From Defluviimonas salinarum (lineage in GTDB: Bacteria; Pseudomonadota; Alphaproteobacteria; Rhodobacterales; Rhodobacteraceae): a stretch of 41,115 bases of DNA. Position numbers and translations under genes: made by a program. The notes under the pieces were generated by a model. The model was not told the DNA's origin and did not search any database. It worked only from the letters and a program-made list of their open reading frames with translations. Positions 24,238-32,866 of this stretch are shown here, one piece after another. Location of the stretch: contig NZ_JAPDOG010000030.1 in assembly GCF_026013545.1 (NCBI RefSeq), positions 1-41,115 of the forward strand, in the 5' to 3' direction. Numbering within the stretch: position 1 is the stretch's first letter; each line of letters starts with the position of its first letter.

Positions 24238-24963
24238 TCAGAGCGGGATCTTTCCGAAGCTCGACCGGAGCGCCTTCGACCAGGCCTCGCTGGTGCGGCG
24301 GAAATCGGCGTCGCCGGGCTCGAACCGGCGCTGCTGGGTGACGCGGCATTCGTCGCGCGCGATCACGGCGAGGTCGAGCGGCATCCCGACCGAGAGATTG
24401 GAGCGCAGCGTCGAATCCATCGACAGCAGGACCGCCTTCTGGCCGTCGGCGAGCGAGGTGTCAGGCCGCACGATGCGGTCGAGGATCGGCTTGCCGTACT
24501 TATGCTCGCCGATCTGCAGGAAGGGCGTGTCCTCGGTCGCCTCGATGAAGTTGCCCTCCGGGTAGATCAGGAACATCCGCATCACACCGCCCTTGCGCTG
24601 GCCGGCGACGATCATCGAGGCGGGGCCGAACTGGCCGCCGGTGCGGAGCCGCTGGTCGACCGCGTCGCGCACCGCCCAGAGCGTGGCGCCGACGATCTCG
24701 GCCACCTTCAGGAGCGTCGGCGCGAGGAGGATCGAGGTTTCGGGTGAGGCCTCGGGGTCCTCCACCGCCTCTTGCAGCTTGGCGATCGTGGCTTGCGTCA
24801 CCGAGAGGCTGCCGGCGGTGAGGATCGCGACGACCCGCTCGCCCGGCACCTCGAAGCTGAACATCTTGCGGTAGGAGGAGATGTGGTCGATCCCGGCATT
24901 GGTGCGGGTGTCGGACAAAAGCACCATGCCCTCGTTCAGGAGAAGCCCCACGCCATAGGTCAT
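24238..24963 (-). CDS. Proteasome-type peptidase Anbu
   Basis: A 241-residue Ntn-hydrolase of the Anbu family (ancestral beta subunit), a self-assembling relative of the 20S proteasome and HslV. The catalytic Thr is T2, exposed after removal of Met from MTYGVGLLL. SDTRTNAGIDHISSYRKMF, AGSLSVTQATI and DGQKAVLLSMDSTLRSNLSVG match the family closely. In most genomes anbu sits with genes for a circularly permuted ATP-grasp, an alpha-E domain protein and a transglutaminase. None of these is next to it here; its neighbours are a lipid hydrolase and oligoendopeptidase F. The natural substrate is unknown. Confidence 0.93.
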   Translation of the reverse strand: MTYGVGLLLNEGMVLLSDTRTNAGIDHISSYRKMFSFEVPGERVVAILTAGSLSVTQATIAKLQEAVEDPEASPETSILLAPTLLKVAEIVGATLWAVRDAVDQRLRTGGQFGPASMIVAGQRKGGVMRMFLIYPEGNFIEATEDTPFLQIGEHKYGKPILDRIVRPDTSLADGQKAVLLSMDSTLRSNLSVGMPLDLAVIARDECRVTQQRRFEPGDADFRRTSEAWSKALRSSFGKIPL

Positions 24964-25113
24964 GTCCGATATCCCCTCTGCCCCGACCGCGCCACACTAG
25001 GGCGCGGCGGGACCGCCCGCAACACCCCGCGGCGGGGCGATTTCCACCCCTTGCCGCTTGCCTTGCCCGGCCCGCCGCCCCTATGTCTTGGGCGGACAGA
25101 AAAGGAGTTTCCC

Positions 25114-26940
25114 ATGCCCATCCGCCTGCCGCGCCCGGTCTTCGACACCCATGCCGCCGCCGGGGGGCTCGGCGATTTGCCGGAATGGGACCTGAGCGAT
25201 CTCTACACCGCCCCCGACGCGCCGGAACTGGCGCGTGACATGGGCTGGCTGGAACAGGCCTGCGCCGATTTCGCCGCCAGCTACGAGGGCAAGCTCGCCA
25301 CGCTCGACGCGGCCGCGATGCTCGGCTGCATCCGGGCCTACGAGCGGATCGAGGCGGTGGCGGGCCGGATCATGTCCTACGCTGGCCTGCGCTACTACCA
25401 GAACACGGTCGACGCCGCGCGCGCCAAGTTCATGTCGGACTGCCAGGACAAGGTCACCGACTTCACCACGCCGCTCGTGTTTTTCTCCTTGGAATTCAAC
25501 CGAATCGAGGACGAAGCTTACACGTCGCTTTTCAACGCAAACGCCGACATCGCCCGCTACAAACCGGTCTTCGACCGGATGCGGGCGCTGCGCCCGCACC
25601 AGCTTTCGGACGAGCTCGAGCGGTTCCTGCACGACCAGTCGACGGTCGGCGCCTCGGCCTGGAACAAGCTCTTCGACGAGACGATGGCAGCGCTGGAATT
25701 CACAGTGAAGGGAGAGGCGGAGCCTCTGAGCCTCGAAGCCACGCTCAACCTCCTCTCGGAGCCCGAGCGCGGGCGGCGCGAGGCCGGGGCGCGCGCTCTC
25801 GCCGAGGTTTTCGGAAGCAATGTCAAACTCTTCGCGCGCGTACACAACACGCTCGCGAAAGAGAAGGAGATCGAGGACCGCTGGCGCAAGATGCCCACGC
25901 CCCAGCACGGCCGGCACCTGTCGAACGATGTCGAGCCGGAGGTGGTGGAGGCGCTCAGGAACGCTGTCGTCGCCGCCTATCCGAAGCTCTCGCACCGCTA
26001 CTACCGGCTCAAGGCGAAGTGGATGGGGCTCGACAAGCTCCAGGTCTGGGACCGAAACGCGCCCCTGCCGATCGAGACCAAGCGCACCGTCGGCTGGGAG
26101 GAGGCGCGCAATACCGTGACCTCGGCCTATGCCGCCTTCTCGCCGGATCTCGCCGCGCTGACCGAGCCGTTCTTCGACAGGGGCTGGATCGACGCCGGCG
26201 TGAAGCCCGGCAAGGCACCCGGCGCCTTCGCCCATCCGACCGTGACCGAGGTGCATCCTTACGTGATGCTCAACTACCTCGGCAAGCCGCGCGACGTGAT
26301 GACGCTGGCGCATGAGCTTGGCCACGGCGTTCATCAGGTGCTGGCGGCCCCTCAGGGCGAGATGCTGGCGTCGACGCCGCTGACGCTGGCCGAGACCGCG
26401 TCGGTCTTCGGCGAGATGCTGACCTTCCGCAAGCTCCTCGCGCAGGCGAAGGATGCAAATGAGCGCAAGGTGCTGCTGGCCGGAAAGGTCGAGGACATGA
26501 TCAACACCGTGGTCCGCCAGATCGCCTTCTACGACTTCGAGTGCAAGCTCCACGCCGCACGGCGCGTGGGCGAGCTGACGCCCGAGGACATCAACGCGCT
26601 CTGGATGAGCGTGCAGGGCGAAAGCCTTGGCGACGCGTTCGAGTTCATGGAGGGCTACGAGACATTCTGGGCCTATATCCCGCATTTCGTCCACTCGCCA
26701 TTCTACGTCTATGCCTATGCCTTCGGCGACGGGCTCGTGAACGCGCTCTACGCGGTCTACGAGGAGGGGCTGCCGGACTTCCAGGCGAAGTATTTCGAGA
26801 TGCTGAAGGCGGGCGGCTCGAAGCACCACAAGGCGCTCCTGAAGCCCTTCGGGCTCGACGCCAGCGATCCGAAGTTCTGGGACAAGGGGCTGTCGATGAT
26901 CGCCGGGATGATCGACGAGCTCGAGGCGATGGAGGGATGA
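25114..26940 (+). CDS. pepF: Oligoendopeptidase F (M3 metallopeptidase)
   Basis: A cytoplasmic zinc endopeptidase of 608 residues that degrades short peptides. The zinc motif HELGH is at 400-404, with the third ligand Glu in TLAETASVFGEM about 25 residues later. The C-terminal FVHSPFYVYAYAFGD is diagnostic of the M3B/PepF group. AAAGGAG at 25101-25107 precedes ATG 25114; the frame is open far upstream, but only this start gives a family-like N-terminus. It is divergent from the Anbu peptidase gene. The stop overlaps the next start (ATGA), coupling it to the capsule-type gene. Confidence 0.96.
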   Translation: MPIRLPRPVFDTHAAAGGLGDLPEWDLSDLYTAPDAPELARDMGWLEQACADFAASYEGKLATLDAAAMLGCIRAYERIEAVAGRIMSYAGLRYYQNTVDAARAKFMSDCQDKVTDFTTPLVFFSLEFNRIEDEAYTSLFNANADIARYKPVFDRMRALRPHQLSDELERFLHDQSTVGASAWNKLFDETMAALEFTVKGEAEPLSLEATLNLLSEPERGRREAGARALAEVFGSNVKLFARVHNTLAKEKEIEDRWRKMPTPQHGRHLSNDVEPEVVEALRNAVVAAYPKLSHRYYRLKAKWMGLDKLQVWDRNAPLPIETKRTVGWEEARNTVTSAYAAFSPDLAALTEPFFDRGWIDAGVKPGKAPGAFAHPTVTEVHPYVMLNYLGKPRDVMTLAHELGHGVHQVLAAPQGEMLASTPLTLAETASVFGEMLTFRKLLAQAKDANERKVLLAGKVEDMINTVVRQIAFYDFECKLHAARRVGELTPEDINALWMSVQGESLGDAFEFMEGYETFWAYIPHFVHSPFYVYAYAFGDGLVNALYAVYEEGLPDFQAKYFEMLKAGGSKHHKALLKPFGLDASDPKFWDKGLSMIAGMIDELEAMEG

Positions 26941-27908
26941 ACCCCGGCCGGGACGCGGGGCCGGGTCTTGTCCTGCATGTCCCGGGCCACATGCTCGACC
27001 CCGACGAGGCCGCGCTGCCGGGGCTCTTCCAGAAGCTCGCGGCCGGGTTTCGGGCGCGTGGGGTAAGGGTGGAGACCCGCTGGCGCGACCGCGTGGCGCT
27101 GGCGGAGATGGGCGAGACGGCGGACCTCCACCTGATCCACAACGGCGCGGTCCGCCACCCGCGGGCTCTGAACACCGGCCTCGCCTACGTTTTCCCGTTC
27201 TGGTACTGCGACGCGCAAGGCATCTTCGCGGACTCGAGCCTCGCGAGTGCCGCGTTCGATCCCGGCGCCGAGGATCCCGAAGCCGCGGCATCCTTCTTTG
27301 CCGCCCATGCGCGGCGGATCGTCGGGCAGCGGCTGAGCCGCTACGACCAGCCCATCCGGCGCGCGGAGTTTGCAGGCGGTGCGATCGCGGTCTTCCTGCA
27401 GGGCGACAGCGAGCCGGTCGAGCGGATGCGCCACATGCGCGAGGCCGAGATGTTCGAGGCGGTGGTCGCGGCGCGGGGCGAGCACAAGCTGATCGTCAAG
27501 GCCCATCCGCGCAACCGCACCGGCGACACCGGGGCGGTCCTGGACCGCGCCCGCGAGTTGCCCGGCGTGATCGTCACCGATGCCAATGTCCACGACATCC
27601 TCGCGGCCAGCGCGGTCACGGTCTCGATCTCGTCGGCCACGGCTCTTGAGGGGATGTTCCACCGGGTGCCGGCGGTGCTCTGCGGCCGCTCGGACCTGCA
27701 TCACTGCGCCGAGACCGCGCCCGACCCCGGCGCAGTGGCGGACGCGCTCCGCACCGCGCTCGAGCGGACCTATCCGTTCGAGGCCTTCGTGCACTGGTTC
27801 CTCGGCGCGGGCATGCTCAACACCGGGCGCGACGACCTTCTCGATCGGGTGGTGGCGCGGTTCCGGGCGCGAGGCGTCGACATGGCCGCGCTCGGCCTCG
27901 GCGATTGA
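26937..27908 (+). CDS. Capsule polysaccharide-type glycosyltransferase-like protein
   Basis: A 323-residue protein whose C-terminal half looks like a GT-B capsule synthesis domain (KpsC/KpsS or CDP-glycerol-transferase type). KAHPRNRTGDTG supplies the conserved His-Pro, and VTDANVHDILAASAVTVSISSATALEGMFHRVPAVLCG is the donor-binding pattern with the late Ser and Glu. The N-terminal part is not recognised. It overlaps pepF by four bases, an unusual partner for a polysaccharide gene. No other capsule or export gene is near. The exact reaction is unknown, and assignment to the Capsule_synth family is by pattern only. Confidence 0.75.
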   Translation: MNPGRDAGPGLVLHVPGHMLDPDEAALPGLFQKLAAGFRARGVRVETRWRDRVALAEMGETADLHLIHNGAVRHPRALNTGLAYVFPFWYCDAQGIFADSSLASAAFDPGAEDPEAAASFFAAHARRIVGQRLSRYDQPIRRAEFAGGAIAVFLQGDSEPVERMRHMREAEMFEAVVAARGEHKLIVKAHPRNRTGDTGAVLDRARELPGVIVTDANVHDILAASAVTVSISSATALEGMFHRVPAVLCGRSDLHHCAETAPDPGAVADALRTALERTYPFEAFVHWFLGAGMLNTGRDDLLDRVVARFRARGVDMAALGLGD

Positions 27909-27959
27909 CCGGGGTGCTGTGGTCGGGAAGAGTGGGCGCAACCTGACCGCGAGGCCCGG

Positions 27960-29132
27960 ATGGCGAAAATCCTGCTCAGGCTGATCCTTCTGCTCGCCGT
28001 CCTCGGCGCGGCCGGGTTCTTCACGTTCGCCCCCGGCATCGTCGACCGCCGGTTGAACCCGGTCGCCGCGCATGATCCCTGGCCGGTGAGTCCGGCCGCC
28101 AAGGCGATGCACGAGCGGCTGATCATCGGCGACCTCCATGCCGACACGCTGCTGTGGGACCGCGACCTGACGCGGCGCTCAGATCGCGGCCATGTCGATC
28201 TGCCGCGCCTTGCCGAGGGCAATGTCGCGCTGCAAGTGTTTACCACCGTTACCAAAAGCCCCTCCGGCCTTAACTACGCAAAGAACACCGCCGATGCGCC
28301 CGACGACATCACCCGGCTATTCATCGGCCAGTTGCGCCCCCTGCGGGCCTGGCGCGACCTGACCGAGCGCGCGCTGGTGCAGGCCGATGCGCTGGCGGCG
28401 GCCGAGGCGGCGGCGCCCGGCGCCTTGAAGATCGTCCGCACCCGCGCCGACCTCGCCGAGGTTCTCGCGCGCCGGGACGCGGGCGAGCGGGTCACCGGCG
28501 GCATCCTCGGCGCCGAGGGTGGCCACGCGTTGTTGGGCGATCTGGCCAGTCTCGACCGGCTTTACGACGCCGGGTTCCGGCTGATCGGGCTCACCCATTT
28601 CTTCGACAACGCGCTCGGCGCCTCGCTGCACGGTGAGGCCGGGGGCGGGTTGACGCCGTTCGGTCGCGAGGCGGTGCGGGCGATGGTCGAGCGCCACATG
28701 ATCATCGACCTCGCCCATGCTTCGCCACAGGTGGCGCGCGAGGTCCTGGCGATGGTCGATGTCCCGGTCGTGGTCAGTCATACCGGCATCCGCTCGCACT
28801 GCGAGACGGTGCGGAACTATCCCGACGCGCTGATGCAGGCGATCGCGGCGAAGGGCGGATTGATCGGCATCGGCTTCTGGAAGGACGTGACCTGCGACGA
28901 CAGCCCGGCGGGCATCGCTGCGACGATCGTCGCCGCGATCCGGCTTGTCGGCGAGGACCATGTCGCGCTCGGCTCGGACTGGGACGGCTCGGTCGGGGTC
29001 GCCTTCGACGTCTCGGAGCTTGCCGCGCTGACCGGGGCGCTGATCGACGCCGGGCTTTCGGAGCCGGTCATCGCCAAGGTGATGGGCGGCAACATGCTGC
29101 GCTTTTTGGAGTCGGCGTTGCCTGACCGCTGA
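27960..29132 (+). CDS. Membrane-anchored dipeptidase (peptidase family M19)
   Basis: A zinc dipeptidase of 390 residues, related to renal dipeptidase. An N-terminal hydrophobic segment at residues 4-25 anchors it, with the catalytic domain presumably periplasmic. Zinc ligands are H60 and D62 in GDLHADT, a Glu in ILGAEGGHALLGD, and His residues in LTHFFDN and VVSHTGIRS. SDWDGSVG near the C-terminus supplies the conserved Asp. M19 enzymes cleave dipeptides, including those with D-residues, and some hydrolyse beta-lactams. It follows the capsule-type gene by 51 bp on the same strand and may be in that transcript. Confidence 0.94.
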   Translation: MAKILLRLILLLAVLGAAGFFTFAPGIVDRRLNPVAAHDPWPVSPAAKAMHERLIIGDLHADTLLWDRDLTRRSDRGHVDLPRLAEGNVALQVFTTVTKSPSGLNYAKNTADAPDDITRLFIGQLRPLRAWRDLTERALVQADALAAAEAAAPGALKIVRTRADLAEVLARRDAGERVTGGILGAEGGHALLGDLASLDRLYDAGFRLIGLTHFFDNALGASLHGEAGGGLTPFGREAVRAMVERHMIIDLAHASPQVAREVLAMVDVPVVVSHTGIRSHCETVRNYPDALMQAIAAKGGLIGIGFWKDVTCDDSPAGIAATIVAAIRLVGEDHVALGSDWDGSVGVAFDVSELAALTGALIDAGLSEPVIAKVMGGNMLRFLESALPDR

Positions 29133-29141
29133 GGGCGGGCC

Positions 29142-29591
29142 TCACATCGGCTGGATATCGGCGAAATGCGGCGGCAGGTCGTGCACCGGCACCTTCACGA
29201 GGTCCTTGGCGAGATCGCCGTGCAGCGCCGCGGCGGGGGCACCGGTCAGCTTGGCGCGCAAGGCGCCGAGCATCTTCGGCGGTGCGGCAACGATCAGCCG
29301 ATCGGGCTTGACGCGCGCCCAGGTCTCCTGCACCGCCTCGACCACATGCTGGGCGAAGTTCGAGCGGGCGATCTCCTGATCGTGTCCGTGAGTGTCGAAC
29401 CCGTGGCGCGCGGTACCGCCGGGGCCTCCGGTCTGGCGCCCGGGCCGGTCTTCGTACTCGATCTGGGCATCAGCAAACTGGGCGACCGACAGTCCGGCGC
29501 GTTCCGTCAGCCCCTTGCCGATTCCGTCGTTGATGAGAAGCCGGGCATTTTCCTCGCCGGCGACGAGTACAAGCGTGCGTACTGGCTTCAT
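29142..29591 (-). CDS. Host attachment family protein
   Basis: The product is a 149-residue cytoplasmic protein matching the host_attach family, first linked to plant attachment in Agrobacterium. The pattern is TLVLVAGEENARLL at the start, then HGHDQEIARSNFAQHVVEAVQ and RLIVAAPPKMLGALRAKLTG, ending with KDLVKVPVHDLPPHF. The fold resembles release-factor eRF1 domain 2/3-type proteins, and its role outside symbionts is unknown. ATG 29591 has GGAGG six bases upstream; the ATG at 29597 overlaps that site and is rejected. It is convergent with the M19 peptidase gene. Confidence 0.9.
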   Translation of the reverse strand: MKPVRTLVLVAGEENARLLINDGIGKGLTERAGLSVAQFADAQIEYEDRPGRQTGGPGGTARHGFDTHGHDQEIARSNFAQHVVEAVQETWARVKPDRLIVAAPPKMLGALRAKLTGAPAAALHGDLAKDLVKVPVHDLPPHFADIQPM

Positions 29592-29669
29592 GACCATCCT
29601 CCGCTTTTTCGTATGCCCTTCAATATAGGGCAAACCCGCGTTCATTACACCGCGACGCACGCGGCGGCG

Positions 29670-30647
29670 TCACTCCGCCGCGGCGAAAACCCGGTCGATC
29701 ATCGCCTGGGTGCCCTGCGCGTCCTCGAGCCGCCAGGGAAAGGGCGCGCCGCCCCGGACCGCGCGGCCGAAGGCCTCGACCTGGAGGCAGTATTGCCGCG
29801 CGCCGGGGAAGCGTTCGAGATGGTCGGGCTGTCCCGCGCGAAAAAGGTGCAGCTGCGCCTCTCCGAAAAGCCCGGCGTTGAACGGCGCGGTGAGCCGGAG
29901 GAGCCCAGCCTCGCCTTGGAACACCACCTCCTGGCGCGGAAAGAGCCGCATCGAGGTCATCGCGTGGAAACTGAATCGCCCGCCCGGTCCCTCCATGTCG
30001 CCCGAGACGAGCGCGAAGGTGTCGACGCCGTTCTCGCGTTCGATCCGGGTGCGGAGCGTCACCGGCTCGGCCCCGGTCGCCCAGCGCAGCGAGCCGTAGG
30101 TGTAGACGCCGATATCGGGGATCGAGCCGCCGCCGGTCTCGGGACGGTTGCGGATATTGCCGGGATCGGCGCGGTTGTCATAGCTGAAATGGGCATCCGC
30201 ATGGAGCACGCGCCCGATCGCCCCCTCGGCGATGAGCGCCTGCGCCCGCTGCCATTGCGGGTGGTGGACGATCATGTAGGCCTCGGCAGCGAGAAGCCCG
30301 GTGGCGTCGCGAAGCGCGATCAGCGCTTCGATCTCGTCCGCCGTCATCGCGATCGGCTTTTCGGTCAGTACATGCTTGCCGGCCTGCAGCGCCTTCCTTG
30401 TCCATTCGACGTGAAGGTGGTTCGGTAGCGGGATATAGACCGCTTCGATGCCGGGATCGGCGAGCAGCGCCTCGTAGCTCGGGTAGACTGTCAGGTCCGG
30501 GCAGAAGGCCCGGAACCCCTCGGCCTTGGCGGGATGCGCGGTCGCGAGAGCGGCGAGCCGCGCGCCCTCGGCCTCGTGGATCGCGCGGGCCATGTGCTCG
30601 CGGGCGAAATTCGCGGCGCCGAGAACGCCCCAGTTGACGGTGGTCAT
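29670..30647 (-). CDS. Gfo/Idh/MocA family oxidoreductase
   Basis: An NAD(P)-dependent sugar or polyol dehydrogenase of 325 residues. The Rossmann loop is GVLGAANFAREHM at about residues 7-19. The LTEKPIAMT motif of the family provides the catalytic Lys, and DIGVYTYGSLRWATG lies in the C-terminal alpha/beta domain. Substrates of the family include inositols, glucose-fructose and trans-1,2-dihydrobenzenediols; none can be assigned here. The start follows GGGAGGGTAGGC. It lies downstream of rpoH on the same strand, 102 bp from its stop codon, and upstream of the host attachment gene. Confidence 0.93.
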   Translation of the reverse strand: MTTVNWGVLGAANFAREHMARAIHEAEGARLAALATAHPAKAEGFRAFCPDLTVYPSYEALLADPGIEAVYIPLPNHLHVEWTRKALQAGKHVLTEKPIAMTADEIEALIALRDATGLLAAEAYMIVHHPQWQRAQALIAEGAIGRVLHADAHFSYDNRADPGNIRNRPETGGGSIPDIGVYTYGSLRWATGAEPVTLRTRIERENGVDTFALVSGDMEGPGGRFSFHAMTSMRLFPRQEVVFQGEAGLLRLTAPFNAGLFGEAQLHLFRAGQPDHLERFPGARQYCLQVEAFGRAVRGGAPFPWRLEDAQGTQAMIDRVFAAAE

Positions 30648-30734
30648 GCCTACCCTCCCGCAGCCTGCGCTGTCGCTGACAGCTACCCGACGGCCCCGCG
30701 TCCGGCAAGCAAGGGCGGCGCGGGCCGGGGGATC

Positions 30735-30765
30735 GGTGGTGCCGCCCGGTCAGGCCGGCACCACC
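30735..30765 (-). terminator. Hairpin over the rpoH stop codon
   Basis: GGTGGTGCCG (30735-30744) pairs perfectly with CGGCACCACC (30756-30765) around an 11-base loop holding the rpoH stop codon. It could act as a terminator or mRNA 3'-end stabiliser. No T-run follows on the minus strand. Confidence 0.4.
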
Positions 30766-31646
30766 ATGCCCTTGTCCTTGGCGAGCTTGCGCATCTCGTT
30801 TTGCAGCTTCTCGAAGGCGCGGACCTCGATCTGGCGGATCCGCTCGCGGCTCACGTCGTACTGGCCGGAGAGATCCTCGAGCGTCACCGGATCGTCCTGC
30901 AGCCGGCGCTGGATCAGGATGTCGCGCTCGCGGTCGTTCAGGACCGCCATCGCCGCCTCCAGAAGCTCGCGCCGGATCGCCAGCTCGTCGGCCGCCTCGT
31001 AGTCGCCCGCCTGGTCGGCATCCTCGTCCTCAAGCCAGTCCTGCCACTGCGCCGTGCCCTCGCCCTCCGAACCGATCGTCGCGTTCAGCGAGGCGTCGGA
31101 ACCGGCGAGCCGGCGGTTCATGTCGATCACCTCGTCCTCGGTGACATTGAGGTCATGGGCGATCTTGGCGACATGCTCGGGCCTGAGATCGCCGTCCTCC
31201 AGCGCGCCGATCTTCGACTTCGCCTTGCGCAGGTTGAAGAACAGCTTCTTCTGCGCCGAGGTGGTGCCGAGCTTCACGAGGCTCCAGGACCTGAGGATGT
31301 ATTCCTGGATCGAGGCGCGGATCCACCACATCGCGTAGGTCGCAAGCCGGAAACCCTTTTCCGGGTCGAAGCGTTTGACCGCCTGCATCAGGCCGACATT
31401 GGCCTCCGAGATCACCTCGGCCTGCGGCAGTCCGTAGCCGCGATAGCCCATCGCGATCTTCGCGGCGAGGCGCAGGTGCGAGGTGACCATCTTGTGGGCG
31501 GCCGAGCTGTCCTCGTGGTCCACCCAGCGCTTGGCCAGCATGTATTCCTCTTCGGGCTCCAGAAGCGGGAACTTGCGGATTTCCTGCAAGTACCGGTTCA
31601 GCCCCTGTTCGGGGCTCGGAGCGGGAAGATTGGCGTAACTCGTCAT
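30750..31646 (-). CDS. rpoH: RNA polymerase heat-shock sigma factor RpoH (sigma-32, RpoHI type)
   Basis: A 298-residue sigma-70 family group 3 factor that directs polymerase to heat-shock promoters. The N-terminus LNRYLQEIRKFPLLEPEEEYMLAKRW is the alphaproteobacterial RpoHI start. Region 2 contains GLMQAVKRFDPEKGFRLATYAMWWIRASI, and the RpoH box QKKLFFNLRK is at 132-141. Region 4 is LNDRERDILIQRRLQDDPVTLEDLS with the helix-turn-helix VSRERIRQIEVRAFEKLQ. The 167-bp AT-richer region upstream (31647-31813) should hold its promoter, but no confident -35/-10 pair was found. Its position downstream of an RluD-type gene is common in Rhodobacterales. Confidence 0.97.
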   Translation of the reverse strand: MTSYANLPAPSPEQGLNRYLQEIRKFPLLEPEEEYMLAKRWVDHEDSSAAHKMVTSHLRLAAKIAMGYRGYGLPQAEVISEANVGLMQAVKRFDPEKGFRLATYAMWWIRASIQEYILRSWSLVKLGTTSAQKKLFFNLRKAKSKIGALEDGDLRPEHVAKIAHDLNVTEDEVIDMNRRLAGSDASLNATIGSEGEGTAQWQDWLEDEDADQAGDYEAADELAIRRELLEAAMAVLNDRERDILIQRRLQDDPVTLEDLSGQYDVSRERIRQIEVRAFEKLQNEMRKLAKDKGMVVPA

Positions 31647-31813
31647 TCAGACCCCCTGTTCCTTACAAGGACCAAGCAACCTAGGCGCGCATGGATATCC
31701 GCGCAAGGCGCAAGGCCTATCATCGGTAGTTTTACGTCAGATGAGCCGGTTTCCGTCGCTCTGCCAGATTTGTGTCGGTCCGATCACGGTCTTGTCAGAA
31801 ATTGTAAAGCATT

Positions 31814-32866
31814 TTAGTCGGAATTGCGCGAGTTGTCACCGAGAACCGCGAGGAGCCCGGCGAAATCCTCCGGCAGCGGGCTTTCGAATTCGAGCCGTTC
31901 GCCCGTCACCGGATGGTCGAAGCCGAGCGTCGCGGCATGGAGCGCCTGGCGCGGGAAGGCGATGACGGCTTCCGCCGCCCCCTGCCCGAGCGCCTTTGCC
32001 GCCGGCTTGCGTCGGCCGCCATAGGTCTGGTCGCCCACGAGCCCGTGGCCGACATGGGCCATGTGGACGCGGATCTGGTGGGTGCGCCCGGTTTCGAGCC
32101 AGCATTCGACGAGCGCCACCGACGGCGGGGTGCCGAAGCGGTCGAGGACGCGCACCCGCGTCACCGCGTGGCGACCGCCGTGGAACAGCACCGCCTGGCG
32201 CTGACGGTCGGTTTTGTGGCGCGCGAGCTGGGTGGTGATCTTGAGAATCCCGCCCGCCTCGAAATTCGTGCCCTTCACGCCGTGCAGCCGCGGGTCGGCG
32301 GCATCGGGCGCGCCATGCACCAGCGCGAGGTAGCGCCGGGTGACGCTGTGCTTCTCGAATTGTTTCGCAAGCCCGTAATGCGCCCGGTCGGACTTCGCCA
32401 CGACGAGAAGCCCGGTCGTGTCCTTGTCGATGCGGTGGACGATGCCCGGCCGCCGCTCGCCGCCGATGCCCGAGAGCGTCTCGCCGCAATGATGGAGGAG
32501 CGCGTTGACGAGCGTACCCGCGGGCGAGCCCGGCGCGGGATGGACCACCATGCCGGCGGGCTTGTCGATGACGATGAGGTCGTCGTCCTCCCAGATGACA
32601 TTCAGCGGAATCGCCTCGGGCCGGGTCTCGACCGCCTCGGCGGGGCCGAGCGCGATCTCGAAGACCTCGCCCTCGGCCACCTTCACCTTGGCGTCTGTGA
32701 CGGGGGCGCCGGCGTGCGTCACCGCGCCCTCGGCGAGAAGCTTCGCGAGCCGCGAGCGCGACAGGGCGGCTTCCTCTGGCACATCGCGGGCGAGCGCCTT
32801 ATCAAGGCGGTCGGGCGGGTTCTCCCCGATCACGACGGTAAGGACAGGGCCGGTGGCATCCGACAT
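31814..32866 (-). CDS. rluD: RluA-family 23S rRNA pseudouridine synthase (RluD-like)
   Basis: A 350-residue enzyme that isomerises uridines in 23S rRNA. The N-terminal S4 domain (DRLDKALARDVPEEAALSRS, residues 19-38 onward) is followed by the catalytic domain with HRIDKDTTG, where D147 is the catalytic Asp. LETGRTHQIRVHMAHVGHGLVGD is the conserved closing motif. Because the S4 domain is present and the length is ~350, RluD is favoured over RluA or RluC. ATG 32866 is used with GGAG nine bases upstream; a TTG at 32869 is the only alternative. The start region overlaps by 14 bp the divergent small membrane protein gene. Confidence 0.94.
   Translation of the reverse strand: MSDATGPVLTVVIGENPPDRLDKALARDVPEEAALSRSRLAKLLAEGAVTHAGAPVTDAKVKVAEGEVFEIALGPAEAVETRPEAIPLNVIWEDDDLIVIDKPAGMVVHPAPGSPAGTLVNALLHHCGETLSGIGGERRPGIVHRIDKDTTGLLVVAKSDRAHYGLAKQFEKHSVTRRYLALVHGAPDAADPRLHGVKGTNFEAGGILKITTQLARHKTDRQRQAVLFHGGRHAVTRVRVLDRFGTPPSVALVECWLETGRTHQIRVHMAHVGHGLVGDQTYGGRRKPAAKALGQGAAEAVIAFPRQALHAATLGFDHPVTGERLEFESPLPEDFAGLLAVLGDNSRNSD

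Noticed and set aside
25081-27291. Open frame of 736 codons on the minus strand
   Set aside because: It is antisense to pepF, whose zinc motif and ribosome site are clear.
31647-31813. Heat-shock or sigma-E type promoter of rpoH
   Set aside because: Partial CTTG and TGATC elements are present, but none has a matching partner at the expected spacing.
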